This document shows positions 8,588 through 17,408 of a DNA stretch of 64,000 nucleotides, piece by piece (positions within the stretch are counted from its first letter, which is position 1; each line of letters begins with the position of its first letter). The DNA is taken from the NCBI RefSeq assembly GCF_040372045.1, contig NZ_BAABWH010000003.1; one strand, 5' to 3'. Source of the stretch: Thalassolituus sp006212115. GTDB taxonomy: Bacteria; Pseudomonadota; Gammaproteobacteria; Pseudomonadales; Oceanobacteraceae. The position numbers were made by a program, and so were the translations under genes. The notes under the pieces were generated by a model, which was not told the DNA's origin, made no database searches, and saw only the letters and a program-made list of their open reading frames with translations.

Positions 8588-11413
8588 TTATGCTTCTCCT
8601 GCGGAGCTGGTCTGGACTTCAAGATCAGCCAGCTTCTCAATCTGTTTATTCAGCGCGCGCTCTAGTGCTTCGACGGAACCTAACCCTTCTACCCGGGCCA
8701 TATTCAGTCTTTCGCGAGCTTTCTCGACACGATCTTTTTGCGCCAGTACCTTGCGCTTTAATTTCTCCAACTCAGGATCGACATCGGCTGTCTCTGGCTG
8801 AGACTCTTCCGTCTCGGCTACTGAGGAAGGGAGAGGGGCGCATGCGGCTTCGTACGCTGCTTTGGTTTCAGCTGCTTTTGCTTGTTGAGCCAGCATAGCC
8901 TCGCGAATAGCTTCCACTTTATCGGAGCCTGATGCTTCGGCTTCGCTCAGGCGCTGTTTCGCTTTCTCCAGCCGTGATTCCGCACTATCCCATTTTTTCT
9001 TGAGACGTTCTGGGCTGTTGGGGTCAGGTTTATTAATGATCTCAGGCGCTTTTTCTGCTTCGCTGGTTTCAGTAGGGGCCGGTTCCGCGACGGGTGCAAC
9101 CTGTAGGCTAGGGGCATCAGCTTCCGCCGGTTTCGGCTTAAGTGCCGCTTCGTATGCTGCTTTTGTTTCGATCGCTTTGGCTTGCTGAGCTTCAAGTGCC
9201 TCACGGATCGCTTCGACCTTATCGCTACCCGATTCTTCGGCCTCGCTGAAGCGTTGTTTGGCCTTTTCGAGGCGTGACTCTGCGCTGTCCCATTTCTTTT
9301 TGAGGCGCTCAAGGCTCTGGGGATCGGGCTTAGGTGTCGCTTCAGCTACTGGCTCTGGACTTGCTGCTTGCTGCACAGGCGCTGGGTTCAGAGCATTTTC
9401 GTATGCCAGTTTGGTCTCAGCCGCTTTGGCTTTCTGTGCTTCAAAGGCTTCACGAATCGCGTCGACTTTCTCTGAGCCCTCTGCTTCGGCCTCGCTTAAG
9501 CGTTGCTTCGCCTTCTCTAAACGGGATTCGGCGCTGTCCCACTTCTTCTTCAGGCGTTCGAGACTGTTTGGATCTGGTTTCGTGTCAGCTGGAACAGGGG
9601 GTTCAGGCTGCGGATTTCGAGCGGCTTCATAGGCGGCTTTAGCTTCGAGCGCTTTTGCCTGCTGCGCTTCAAGCGCTTCCCGGATGGCCGGTACTTTTTC
9701 CGAGCCTTCGGTCTCAGCTTCGCTCAGACGTTGGCGCGCTTTTTCAAGACGAGACTCCGCACTGTCGAGCTTCTTTTTCAAGCGCTCAAGACTGTTTGGA
9801 TCGGGTTTAGCGGCTGCAGCCACCGAAGGAGCGGTTCCCGGCGCATTTGCTGGCTTATCTGATGGCTTGTTTGATGAGCTGGGATCTGCGACAGGGGCCT
9901 CGGCTTTTTTCGCAGCAGCCGCTTTTTTCGCTTCCTGAGCCTTCGCGGTGGCTTCAGCACGTGCTTTACGTTTCGCTTCTTTCTCGGCTTTTTCCCGTTC
10001 CTGTCGCTCGATACGTGCCTCGTAGCGGATACGAGCATGCTCTGCTTTCTCAGCGGCCGCACGTTCCTCGCGAATCGCGCCTTTGCTGTGGCGATAGTAC
10101 TGCACCAGAGGGATTTCGCTCGGGCAGACGTAAGAGCAGGCGCCACATTCGATACAGTCGAACAGGTTATGCTGTTCTGCTTTGTCGAGCTCTTGTGCCT
10201 TGCTGAACCAGTAGAGCTGCTGTGGTAGCAGATCTGCAGGGCATGCATCAGCGCACATACCGCAGCGGATACAGGCCATGGCCATATTGTTGGTAGGCAG
10301 TTCTTTCTCAGTTGGAGCAAGCAGACAGTTTGTCGTTTTCACGACAGGAAGTTCAGTGGTCGGTAGTGCGAAGCCCATCATAGGACCGCCCATAACAACA
10401 CGCTCACGCTTTTGAGCTCGATAGCCGCTCAGGTTAAGAAGATGGCTGACTGGGGTACCAAACAATACTTCCCAGTTGCCTTTATCCCGAACTGCATCGC
10501 CAGTAACAGTGGTGATACGGCTTATCAGCGGCAGGCCATGATCCACTGCGTCTGCGATGGCGGCGGCCGTGGCCACGTTTTGACATACGATTCCTAGGCT
10601 GGCTGGGATACCACCGGAGGGGACTTCCTTACCAGTTAGAATTTGAATCAATTGTTTCTCGCCACCAGACGGGTACTTGGTCGGTATGGTAACAACCAGA
10701 ACACCATTGGCCTCTGGATTGTCTGAAACCGCACGCTTGAGTGCCTCGATGGCTTCGGGCTTGTTGTCCTCGACGCCAATCAGGCAGCGCTGTGCTGTCA
10801 GCACACCTTGCAAGATTACTGCACCGCGAATGACCTCTGTAGCGTGCTCACGCATCAGCATGTCGTCGGCGGTGATATAGGGTTCACACTCAGCCCCGTT
10901 GAGGATAAGCGTGTCGATATCGTGGTCACCAGTGTGCAGCTTGACTGCCGTAGGGAAGCCAGCTCCGCCGAGACCAGCAATACCGCAATTGCGAATGCGC
11001 TCTACCACTTTGTCAGCTGGCAGGGCATCTGCGTCGGACAGGCCCAGTTCAGATCGCAGGCTTTGACGCTCAATCCAGGTATCTTTGCCATCTGGCTCAA
11101 TCACAATGCAAAGTTCGCTAAGTCCGGATGCGTGAGGAACCTGACGTAACTCCAGTGCTTTTACAATGCCCGAGGTTGGCGCATGGAGTGGCGCTGATAC
11201 GAAACCCTCTGGCTCAGCGATGATCTGGCCTTTCAAAACAGTATCACCGGGGCTGACAACTGGTTTTGATGGTGCGCCAATGTGCTGATGCAGAGGCAGC
11301 ACTAGCTCATCGGGCAACGGAGCCTTACGGATCGGCCTGTGATTTGATTGGTGCTTGTTTTCGGGAGGATGAATGCCGCCGTCAAAGTCGAACAACTGAA
11401 TCAACTGACTCAC
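8588..11413 (-). CDS. rnfC: Rnf electron transport complex subunit C with long repeat-containing C-terminal tail
   Basis: RnfC is the peripheral NADH/FMN-binding, Fe-S subunit of Rnf. Residues 1 to about 450 are the conserved core: the N-terminal RnfC domain, the NADH/FMN-binding region (GLGGAGFPTAVKL, GAECEPYITADD, KYPSGGEKQLI) and two [4Fe-4S] motifs (CIRCGMCADACP and CIECGACSYVCP). After a charged Lys/Ala/Glu-rich segment, four long repeats begin at residues 536, 612, 695 and 795 with the shared opening KPDP(N/Q)S(L/P)ERLKKK and the core DSAESRLEKAKQRLSEAE, followed by a degenerate fifth copy. They predict alpha-helical coiled coil with Pro-rich linkers. At 941 residues the protein is longer than the enterobacterial form. 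It overlaps rnfB by 4 bases. Confidence 0.95.
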   Translation of the reverse strand: MSQLIQLFDFDGGIHPPENKHQSNHRPIRKAPLPDELVLPLHQHIGAPSKPVVSPGDTVLKGQIIAEPEGFVSAPLHAPTSGIVKALELRQVPHASGLSELCIVIEPDGKDTWIERQSLRSELGLSDADALPADKVVERIRNCGIAGLGGAGFPTAVKLHTGDHDIDTLILNGAECEPYITADDMLMREHATEVIRGAVILQGVLTAQRCLIGVEDNKPEAIEALKRAVSDNPEANGVLVVTIPTKYPSGGEKQLIQILTGKEVPSGGIPASLGIVCQNVATAAAIADAVDHGLPLISRITTVTGDAVRDKGNWEVLFGTPVSHLLNLSGYRAQKRERVVMGGPMMGFALPTTELPVVKTTNCLLAPTEKELPTNNMAMACIRCGMCADACPADLLPQQLYWFSKAQELDKAEQHNLFDCIECGACSYVCPSEIPLVQYYRHSKGAIREERAAAEKAEHARIRYEARIERQEREKAEKEAKRKARAEATAKAQEAKKAAAAKKAEAPVADPSSSNKPSDKPANAPGTAPSVAAAAKPDPNSLERLKKKLDSAESRLEKARQRLSEAETEGSEKVPAIREALEAQQAKALEAKAAYEAARNPQPEPPVPADTKPDPNSLERLKKKWDSAESRLEKAKQRLSEAEAEGSEKVDAIREAFEAQKAKAAETKLAYENALNPAPVQQAASPEPVAEATPKPDPQSLERLKKKWDSAESRLEKAKQRFSEAEESGSDKVEAIREALEAQQAKAIETKAAYEAALKPKPAEADAPSLQVAPVAEPAPTETSEAEKAPEIINKPDPNSPERLKKKWDSAESRLEKAKQRLSEAEASGSDKVEAIREAMLAQQAKAAETKAAYEAACAPLPSSVAETEESQPETADVDPELEKLKRKVLAQKDRVEKARERLNMARVEGLGSVEALERALNKQIEKLADLEVQTSSAGEA
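8880..9812 (-). repeat. Internal tandem repeats of rnfC
   Basis: Four in-frame direct repeats encode the KPDPxS-ERLKKK-xDSAESRLEKA unit. Copies start (minus strand) at 9808, 9580, 9331 and 9029, giving periods of 76, 83 and 100 codons. The conserved part is about 60 codons and the linkers differ in length. The DNA copies are similar enough to permit slippage or recombination, so copy number may vary among strains. Confidence 0.85.
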
Positions 11414-12006
11414 GCGTGACCCTCCGCTGGAACAGATCGACGATCGGTCGCAATCAGCTCAACGCCCGATGTAGGGGCCTGCCAATACCAATTACTCTTG
11501 TCGGTCGTCACCGGCACCATGTCGATACAGTCTACGGGGCAAGGCTCGACACAGAGGTCGCAGCCGGTGCACTCATCCGCGATAACCGTATGCATTTGCT
11601 TGGCAGATCCCAGAATGGCATCAACCGGACATGCCTGAATGCATTTTGTGCAGCCAATACATTCGTCTTCGCGGATAACCGCGACCAGAGGTACATCTTT
11701 TTCGGCACCGTGCTCGGCGTCCAGAGGCTCTGGTTCCACACCAAGTAGGTCGGCGAGTGCCTGAATTGTGCTTTCACCGCCGGGAGGGCATTTGTTGATT
11801 TTGTCGCCATCGGCGATGGCTTCTGCGTAGGGTTTACAACCGGGGTAACCGCATTGGCCGCACTGTGTCTGAGGCAGCAGATCGTTGACCTGATCAACGA
11901 TAGGGTTGCCCTCAACATGAAACTTTACCGAGGCGAAACCAAGTAGCGCACCAAATACCGCTGCGAGAACGGCCAGAACAATGATTGCGATCAGGATAGT
12001 ACTCAT
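11410..12006 (-). CDS. rnfB: Rnf electron transport complex subunit B (Fe-S ferredoxin-like)
   Basis: RnfB is the ferredoxin-interacting Fe-S subunit. It has one N-terminal transmembrane helix (residues about 4-26), the four-cysteine cluster domain CGQCGYPGCKPYAEAI with a later Cys in the NKCPPGG segment, and two bacterial-type [4Fe-4S] motifs, CIGCTKCIQACPVDAI and CTGCDLCVEPCPVDCI. Length 198 residues is typical of the gammaproteobacterial form. Its 3' end overlaps rnfC by 4 bases (ATGA), and it follows rnfA by 9 bases. Confidence 0.95.
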   Translation of the reverse strand: MSTILIAIIVLAVLAAVFGALLGFASVKFHVEGNPIVDQVNDLLPQTQCGQCGYPGCKPYAEAIADGDKINKCPPGGESTIQALADLLGVEPEPLDAEHGAEKDVPLVAVIREDECIGCTKCIQACPVDAILGSAKQMHTVIADECTGCDLCVEPCPVDCIDMVPVTTDKSNWYWQAPTSGVELIATDRRSVPAEGHA

Positions 12007-12015
12007 TGGGCCTCC

Positions 12016-12597
12016 TCAGATGCTGACCAGGCCGGTGAAGCCCAGAAATGCCAGTGACATCAGGCCTGCCGTCACCATTGCGATAGCTGACCCCTGAAAA
12101 GGCGCTGGCACATCGGCTACAGCAATACGCTCACGCATCGCAGCGAACAGGACCATCACAAGGGAGAAGCCGACAGCTGCGCCAAACCCGTACAAAATTG
12201 ACTCAACGAAGGTGTTGTCGCGCTTGATGTTCAGCAGAGCAACACCGAGAACCGCACAGTTGGTAGTGATAAGCGGCAAGAAAATACCCAATACCCGGTA
12301 CAAAAGGGGGCTGGTTTTACGAATGGCCAGCTCGGTGAAGCCCACGACTACGGCGATCACCATGATGAAACTGATGGTCTTGAGGTAAGTAAGGTCCAGC
12401 GGTAACAGCAGATAGTTGTAAACCAGATAGCTACAGACGGATGCCAGTGTCAGGACAAAGGTCGTCGCCGCACCCATGCCTATGGCGGTTTCCAGTTTAT
12501 TGGACACCCCCATAAAAGGGCACAATCCCAGGAACTGAACAAGTACAAAGTTGTTCACAAGGATGGTGCTTACCAGAATAAGCAGGTAATCGGTCAT
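12016..12597 (-). CDS. rnfA: Rnf electron transport complex subunit A
   Basis: RnfA is an integral membrane subunit homologous to RnfE and NqrE. The sequence (193 residues, six hydrophobic segments) contains the family motifs NNFVLVQFLGLCPFMGVS and GIFLPLITTNCAVLGVALL, the latter carrying the conserved Cys of the membrane-embedded Fe-S site. It is the first gene of rnfABCDGE. A sigma-70-like promoter and a GC-rich inverted repeat precede it. Confidence 0.95.
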   Translation of the reverse strand: MTDYLLILVSTILVNNFVLVQFLGLCPFMGVSNKLETAIGMGAATTFVLTLASVCSYLVYNYLLLPLDLTYLKTISFIMVIAVVVGFTELAIRKTSPLLYRVLGIFLPLITTNCAVLGVALLNIKRDNTFVESILYGFGAAVGFSLVMVLFAAMRERIAVADVPAPFQGSAIAMVTAGLMSLAFLGFTGLVSI

Positions 12598-12618
12598 CGT
12601 TTCTCTACTATCGTTATC

Positions 12619-12643
12619 GGTCCGAACTCATCAAAAACGGACC
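12619..12643. repeat. Inverted repeat upstream of rnfA
   Basis: GGTCCG (12619-12624) and CGGACC (12638-12643) are perfect inverted copies with a 13-base spacer, about 22 bases upstream of the rnfA start. It could form a hairpin in the rnf mRNA leader or act as an operator. No T-run follows it on the minus strand. Confidence 0.35.
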
Positions 12644-12666
12644 TTCGCTAAATTTACCGGGCGCGC

Positions 12667-12696
12667 ATTATCCCAAAATAGCGTTATGTCGTACAA
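12667..12696 (-). promoter_or_regulatory. Candidate sigma-70 promoter for rnfABCDGE
   Basis: On the minus strand GATAAT (12667-12672, 5 of 6 to TATAAT) is preceded, with 18-base spacing, by TTGTAC (12691-12696, sharing the TTG of TTGACA). Transcription would start about 60 bases upstream of the rnfA ATG, and the GGTCCG inverted repeat would lie in the leader. Matched by eye only. Confidence 0.4.
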
Positions 12697-12850
12697 GAAC
12701 ATAAGCGACTAGTGTTAATAGCTATTTGGAATAAACTACGGCACTGTTACCACGAACAGTAGTAACGACCACTTGCGTCGTGGTGAAAAGCTGGCAGACT
12801 CAAAGAGATTGTCGGATCGTCGATACCAGCCGCATTAATACGGGAAGTAA

Positions 12851-15046
12851 ATGAAAATACGGGAATCTTTCATTGGCATCGCTCTGATGCTCAGCACGAC
12901 CTTCTGGGTTACGGGCTGTTCTGACCAGGCGTGGAACAACCCTCACCCCGCAGAGGATGCAGGTAAGAACATTCTCTATTCCAACTTCTCGGGTCCGCCG
13001 AAACACCTTGACCCTGTGATCTCGTACAGCTCGGACGAAGGGCGTTTTATCGATCAGATTTACGATCCACCGTTGCAGTATCACTACCTTAAGCGTCCTT
13101 TCGAGCTGGAAGCAAACACTCTCACGGCTTTACCCGAAATCGTGTACCGCAATGCGGACGAACAACTGGTTTCCGCCGAAGCGGAAGACCTCGCATACAG
13201 TGACTATTACTTCGACATTAAGCCGGGTATCTATTATCAGCCGCACCCGGCGCTGGCGTTGAACGACGATGGCGAAGCTTACTACGCGTTTGAAACCGCT
13301 GCTGAAGCGTCGCAATACAGCGCGCTGAGTGATTTTGCTCAAACAGGAACCAGAGAACTGGTGGCCGCGGATTATACCTATCAGATCCGTCGACTGGCTG
13401 ACCCGACTCTGTTGTCACCGATTCGTGGGCTATTGGCGCAGTACATTCAGGGCATGACCGAGTTCGCCGAACCAGCAAAAGAGGCTCGAGCAGCGCAGCA
13501 GGACGGCGAGTGGCTGGACTTACGGACGATAGAATTTGATGGCATTGAAGTGATTGATCGTTATCGCTTCCGTGTCCGCCTGAAGGGAAAGTATCCGCAG
13601 TTCAGTTACTGGCTCGCATTCCACTTTTTCGCACCTGTGCCACCTGAGGCCGATCGCTTCTACAGCATGCCGGGTATGAATGATCGCAATATCACTCTGG
13701 ATTGGTATCCGATTGGTACCGGACCTTACATGATGACAAAGAACGATCCGAATGAGGCGATTGTTCTGGAACGTAATCCGAATTACCGCGACGACTTTTA
13801 CCCTGCGGAAGGTGAGCCTGTGGACCGCGCGGCAGGCTTGCTTGATGATGCCGGGCAGGCGTTGCCCTTTATCGACAAAGTTGTGTACCGCCTTGAAAAA
13901 GAGTCTATCCCACTGTGGAGCAAGTTTTTGCAGGGCTACTACGACCGTTCCGGTGTGGCCAGTGATAGCTTCGATCAGGCGATCAGTATTGATGCCGAGG
14001 GCATCGCACTGTCAGACGATATGAGAGACCGCGGTATTAAACTGGATATCGCCGTGATGCCGGGCACCTACTACTTCGGCTTTAATATGCTTGATGAGGT
14101 AGTTGGGGACACGGGTACGGCGGAAGAGCGCGAACGTAAACGACTGCTGCGCCATGCAATAGCGATTGCTTACGATCAGGAAGAATATATTTCTATCTTC
14201 TATAACGGTCGGGGTGAAACTGGCATGAGTCCGATTCCTCCGGGCATATTTGGCTATCAGCAGGGCGAAGAGGGTGTGAACACCTCGGTGTTCGACTGGG
14301 TAAATGGCAAGCCGGTGCGAAAGAGCATCGACTACGCCAAAGAGTTGATGGCCCGTGCTGGCTACCCGGATGGACGTAATGCCGAAACCGGCGAGCCACT
14401 GGTGTTGAATTTTGACACAACGGTCTCATCGTCCGGCGGCGCGTCTCATGATTGGCTGATTAAAAAAATGAAGCAGCTGGGAATCCAGCTGAATATCCGT
14501 GGATCGGATTACAATCGTTTTAAAGAAAAAATGAAGACTGGCAATGCTCAGCTATTTCAGTGGGGCTGGTTGGCTGATTACCCTGATGCAGAAAACTTCC
14601 TGTTTCTTTTATACGGCCCGAACGGTCAGGTCGTAACGCAAGGGGCAGGGGTAAACTCCAGCAATTACGATAATCCCAGATATAACGAGCTGTTCCGTGA
14701 AATGAAACTCATGGAAAACTCTCCTGAGCGCATGTCGATTATTCGTGAAATGATCGACATCAGCCAACATGATATGCCTTGGGCATCGATGTTCCACCCA
14801 CACTCCTATGTGCTGAATAATGCTTGGGTATACAACAGTAAGCCGCACGGCATCAGCAAAGCGGTGTTGAAATATATGCGTATTGACCCTGAACAGCGTA
14901 GTGCCATGCAGGAGTCTTCCAATCGCCCGGTTTTGTGGCCATTACTGCTGGTTGCCTTGCTTATTATTGTGCTCGCACTGCCGGGCTACGTGGGATACCG
15001 ACGCCGTCTTAACCACCGAGTAAATACTGTAGGGAGACAACGCTGA
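12851..15046 (+). CDS. Peptide-type ABC transporter substrate-binding lipoprotein with C-terminal TM anchor
   Basis: This is a family 5 extracellular solute-binding protein (SBP_bac_5), as used in oligopeptide/dipeptide importers. It starts with a lipoprotein signal (lipobox VTGC, Cys23). The segment KHLDPVISYSSDEGRFIDQIYDP matches the N-terminal pattern of the family, and DWYPIGTGPYMM and IAYDQEEYISIFYNGRG match the conserved core. At 731 residues it is longer than typical Opp/DppA (about 540). Its last 45 residues hold a strong hydrophobic helix (PVLWPLLLVALLIIVLALPG) followed by a basic tail, so the protein may be anchored at both ends. It is the first gene of a four-gene operon and overlaps the next gene by one base (TGATG). 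Confidence 0.9.
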   Translation: MKIRESFIGIALMLSTTFWVTGCSDQAWNNPHPAEDAGKNILYSNFSGPPKHLDPVISYSSDEGRFIDQIYDPPLQYHYLKRPFELEANTLTALPEIVYRNADEQLVSAEAEDLAYSDYYFDIKPGIYYQPHPALALNDDGEAYYAFETAAEASQYSALSDFAQTGTRELVAADYTYQIRRLADPTLLSPIRGLLAQYIQGMTEFAEPAKEARAAQQDGEWLDLRTIEFDGIEVIDRYRFRVRLKGKYPQFSYWLAFHFFAPVPPEADRFYSMPGMNDRNITLDWYPIGTGPYMMTKNDPNEAIVLERNPNYRDDFYPAEGEPVDRAAGLLDDAGQALPFIDKVVYRLEKESIPLWSKFLQGYYDRSGVASDSFDQAISIDAEGIALSDDMRDRGIKLDIAVMPGTYYFGFNMLDEVVGDTGTAEERERKRLLRHAIAIAYDQEEYISIFYNGRGETGMSPIPPGIFGYQQGEEGVNTSVFDWVNGKPVRKSIDYAKELMARAGYPDGRNAETGEPLVLNFDTTVSSSGGASHDWLIKKMKQLGIQLNIRGSDYNRFKEKMKTGNAQLFQWGWLADYPDAENFLFLLYGPNGQVVTQGAGVNSSNYDNPRYNELFREMKLMENSPERMSIIREMIDISQHDMPWASMFHPHSYVLNNAWVYNSKPHGISKAVLKYMRIDPEQRSAMQESSNRPVLWPLLLVALLIIVLALPGYVGYRRRLNHRVNTVGRQR

Positions 15047-16023
15047 TGTTGGCATATATCGTTCGCCGTTTACTGTACGCGGTGCCGATTCTTATTGGCG
15101 TCAATCTCCTGACCTTCGCTTTATTTTTCGTCGTGAATACGCCCGACCAGATGGCTCGTGTTCAACTTGGTGATCGTTACGTGAGCGAAGAGGCCATCCA
15201 GGAATGGAAAGTTCAGAGGGGCTACGACAAGCCCTTGCTGTTTAATACCGCCCATGAAGGGCCAGCCGCTGTGACCGAGACGATTTTCTTTGAAAAATCG
15301 CTAAGTTTGTTTGCACTTGATTTCGGAAAATCGGATGCCGGTCGGAATATTGCTGCGGATATCGAACAGCGTATGTGGCCAAGCCTTGCGGTTGCCTTGC
15401 CGACGTTCGCAATTGGCATCGCTGTAAACATAGCGTTTGCTTTGTTTGTGGTGATGTTCCGGGCCAGTCTGTTTGATACCGGCGCCATGATTCTGTGTGT
15501 TGCGCTGATGTCGATCTCAGGTGTGTTTTACGTTATTGCCGGTCAGTTTTTCTTCGCTAAAGAGTGGAATCTGGTCCCCGTATCCGGATATCTCAGTGGC
15601 GTCGATGCCTGGCGGTTCTTACTGTTGCCGGTAATTATCGGCGTGATTTCGGGGATCGGCGGCGGAACGCGCTTGTACCGGACGTTGTTTCTGGAAGAGG
15701 CGAATAAAGATTACGTGCGGACTGCACGTGCAAAAGGCGTCTCTGAACTGACCGTACTATTCCGACATATTTTACCCAACGGCATGATCCCGATTCTGAC
15801 CAGCGTGGTGGTAGTGATTCCATCGTTATTTATGGGAAGCCTGTTGGTGGAGTCCTTCTTTGGTATACCGGGCCTGGGCAGTTACACGCTTGAAGCCATT
15901 CAGGCTCAGGATTTTGCCATTGTACGTAGCATGGTGTTCCTCGGCTCTGTGTTGTACATCATCGGGCTGCTGCTTACCGATATTTCATACACTTTGGTCG
16001 ATCCCCGCGTGAGGTTGTCTTAA
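15046..16023 (+). CDS. Peptide-type ABC transporter permease (OppB/DppB family)
   Basis: This inner-membrane permease belongs to the binding-protein-dependent transport family. It is 325 residues with six hydrophobic segments, a typical N-terminus (MLAYIVRRLLYAVPILIGVNLLTF) and the EAA coupling loop that contacts the ATPase (DYVRTARAKGVSELTVLFRH, then ILPN). It starts within the stop codon of the binding-protein gene and its own stop overlaps the next permease gene by one base, so the operon is translationally coupled throughout. Confidence 0.92.
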   Translation: MLAYIVRRLLYAVPILIGVNLLTFALFFVVNTPDQMARVQLGDRYVSEEAIQEWKVQRGYDKPLLFNTAHEGPAAVTETIFFEKSLSLFALDFGKSDAGRNIAADIEQRMWPSLAVALPTFAIGIAVNIAFALFVVMFRASLFDTGAMILCVALMSISGVFYVIAGQFFFAKEWNLVPVSGYLSGVDAWRFLLLPVIIGVISGIGGGTRLYRTLFLEEANKDYVRTARAKGVSELTVLFRHILPNGMIPILTSVVVVIPSLFMGSLLVESFFGIPGLGSYTLEAIQAQDFAIVRSMVFLGSVLYIIGLLLTDISYTLVDPRVRLS

Positions 16024-17408
16024 TGGAAGTATTTGACGTACGCGTACATCTCCTGTGGAGCGACATACTCATATTTATTCTGGTCGCATCACTGCTTTGC
16101 TTTGTCGTAACTGTATTAAAGAATCCTCTGGCCCGCGGACGGTGGGCGAAAGTCTTTGAGTCCAGAATTGGCGCTGCGTCATTCATGGTGATTCTGTTCT
16201 ATGTATTGATCGCGTTAACCGATTCTTTGCATTTTCAGAAGCGGTTGGAAGCAACGGTCGAATCAACGGATGTGCATTATGCCCCCGAGATGACCAGTGT
16301 TCTCGATTTGATACTGGCACCTATGTTGGACAGAGACGAGAAAACGTACTCTGCGCCTTTCGCCATCTATTCCTTCGCCAAGGAAAATATTGAGTCTGAT
16401 GACGGCGCTGTTGTTCGTGAATTTCCGCGTCTTGAACATGGTGGTAGTCATATCACCATGGAAGAACAGCATGTTGCAGATATAGTGGTGAAAAGCCTGA
16501 CGGCGATTGGCTGGACTCTGGTGCCAATTTTAATAGTGCTGTTTATTCATCATTGGTATATCCGAAAAGAGGGTTCCCGCCTGCCGTGGCCGGTCATTTA
16601 CTTTACGTTTGCTGCCATCGTGGTGGTGTCTTCGTGGGCATTACAGATGAGTCAGTATTATCACGTTCTGGGTACCGATAAGGTGGGGCAGGATGTTTTA
16701 TACGGGGCTATCAAGGCAATCCGGACGGGGGTGTTAATCGGCACACTCGCGACCTTGGTTACCCTGCCTCTGGCAGTGCTGTTGGGAATATCCGCCGGTT
16801 ACTTCAGGGGCTGGGTAGACGATGTGGTGCAATACATCTACACCACTCTGAACTCGATACCGGGCATTCTACTGATCGCAGCCTCGGTGCTGTTAATTAA
16901 TGTTTATATTGAAACCAACCCTGAGCAATTCAAGTTATTGAGTGATCGGGCGGACTTCCGCTTTATCGCTCTGTGTTTCATTTTGGGTATGACGAGTTGG
17001 ACAGGTTTATGCCGCCTGTTGCGGGCCGAAACACTAAAAGTCAGTCAGCTGGAATATGTGCAGGCGGCGCATGCGTTCGGGGTCAGTCGCTGGCGCGTGA
17101 TTATGCGCCATATTTTGCCTAATACGACGCATATTATTCTGATCGCTCTGGTGTTGGATTTCAGTGCCTTCGTTCTTGCCGAGGCCGTGCTTAGCTACAT
17201 CGGTGTAGGGGTCGACTCGTCGATGAAAAGCTGGGGCAATATGATTAACGAGGCGCGTTCAGAGTTGGCGAGGGAGCCTGTCGTCTGGTGGTCTGTCATT
17301 GCTGCTTTTATTCTTATGTTTACGCTGGTACTCGCAGCGAATTTATTCTCAGACCGGGTGCGGGATGTGTTCGATCCTCGAATGAGCGGTAGCGGAGATA
17401 ATTCATGA
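16023..17408 (+). CDS. Peptide-type ABC transporter permease (OppC/DppC family) with extra N-terminal region
   Basis: This is the second permease subunit. The EAA loop is clear (LEYVQAAHAFGVSRWRVIMR, then HILPN), and VLGTDKVGQDVLYGAIKAIR marks the start of the conserved core. At 461 residues it exceeds the usual 280-340. The extra length lies before the core: two hydrophobic segments, a hydrophilic stretch at about residues 68-150, and another hydrophobic pair. The extension may pair with the unusual C-terminal anchor of the binding protein, which is inference. It overlaps its upstream neighbour by 1 base and the downstream one by 4 bases. Confidence 0.9.
   Translation: MEVFDVRVHLLWSDILIFILVASLLCFVVTVLKNPLARGRWAKVFESRIGAASFMVILFYVLIALTDSLHFQKRLEATVESTDVHYAPEMTSVLDLILAPMLDRDEKTYSAPFAIYSFAKENIESDDGAVVREFPRLEHGGSHITMEEQHVADIVVKSLTAIGWTLVPILIVLFIHHWYIRKEGSRLPWPVIYFTFAAIVVVSSWALQMSQYYHVLGTDKVGQDVLYGAIKAIRTGVLIGTLATLVTLPLAVLLGISAGYFRGWVDDVVQYIYTTLNSIPGILLIAASVLLINVYIETNPEQFKLLSDRADFRFIALCFILGMTSWTGLCRLLRAETLKVSQLEYVQAAHAFGVSRWRVIMRHILPNTTHIILIALVLDFSAFVLAEAVLSYIGVGVDSSMKSWGNMINEARSELAREPVVWWSVIAAFILMFTLVLAANLFSDRVRDVFDPRMSGSGDNS

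Noticed and set aside
8880..9812. Regular direct repeats that could suggest a CRISPR or satellite array
   Set aside because: The repeats are in frame, about 230-300 bases apart, and encode a protein coiled-coil unit of RnfC; spacers are not unique short sequences.
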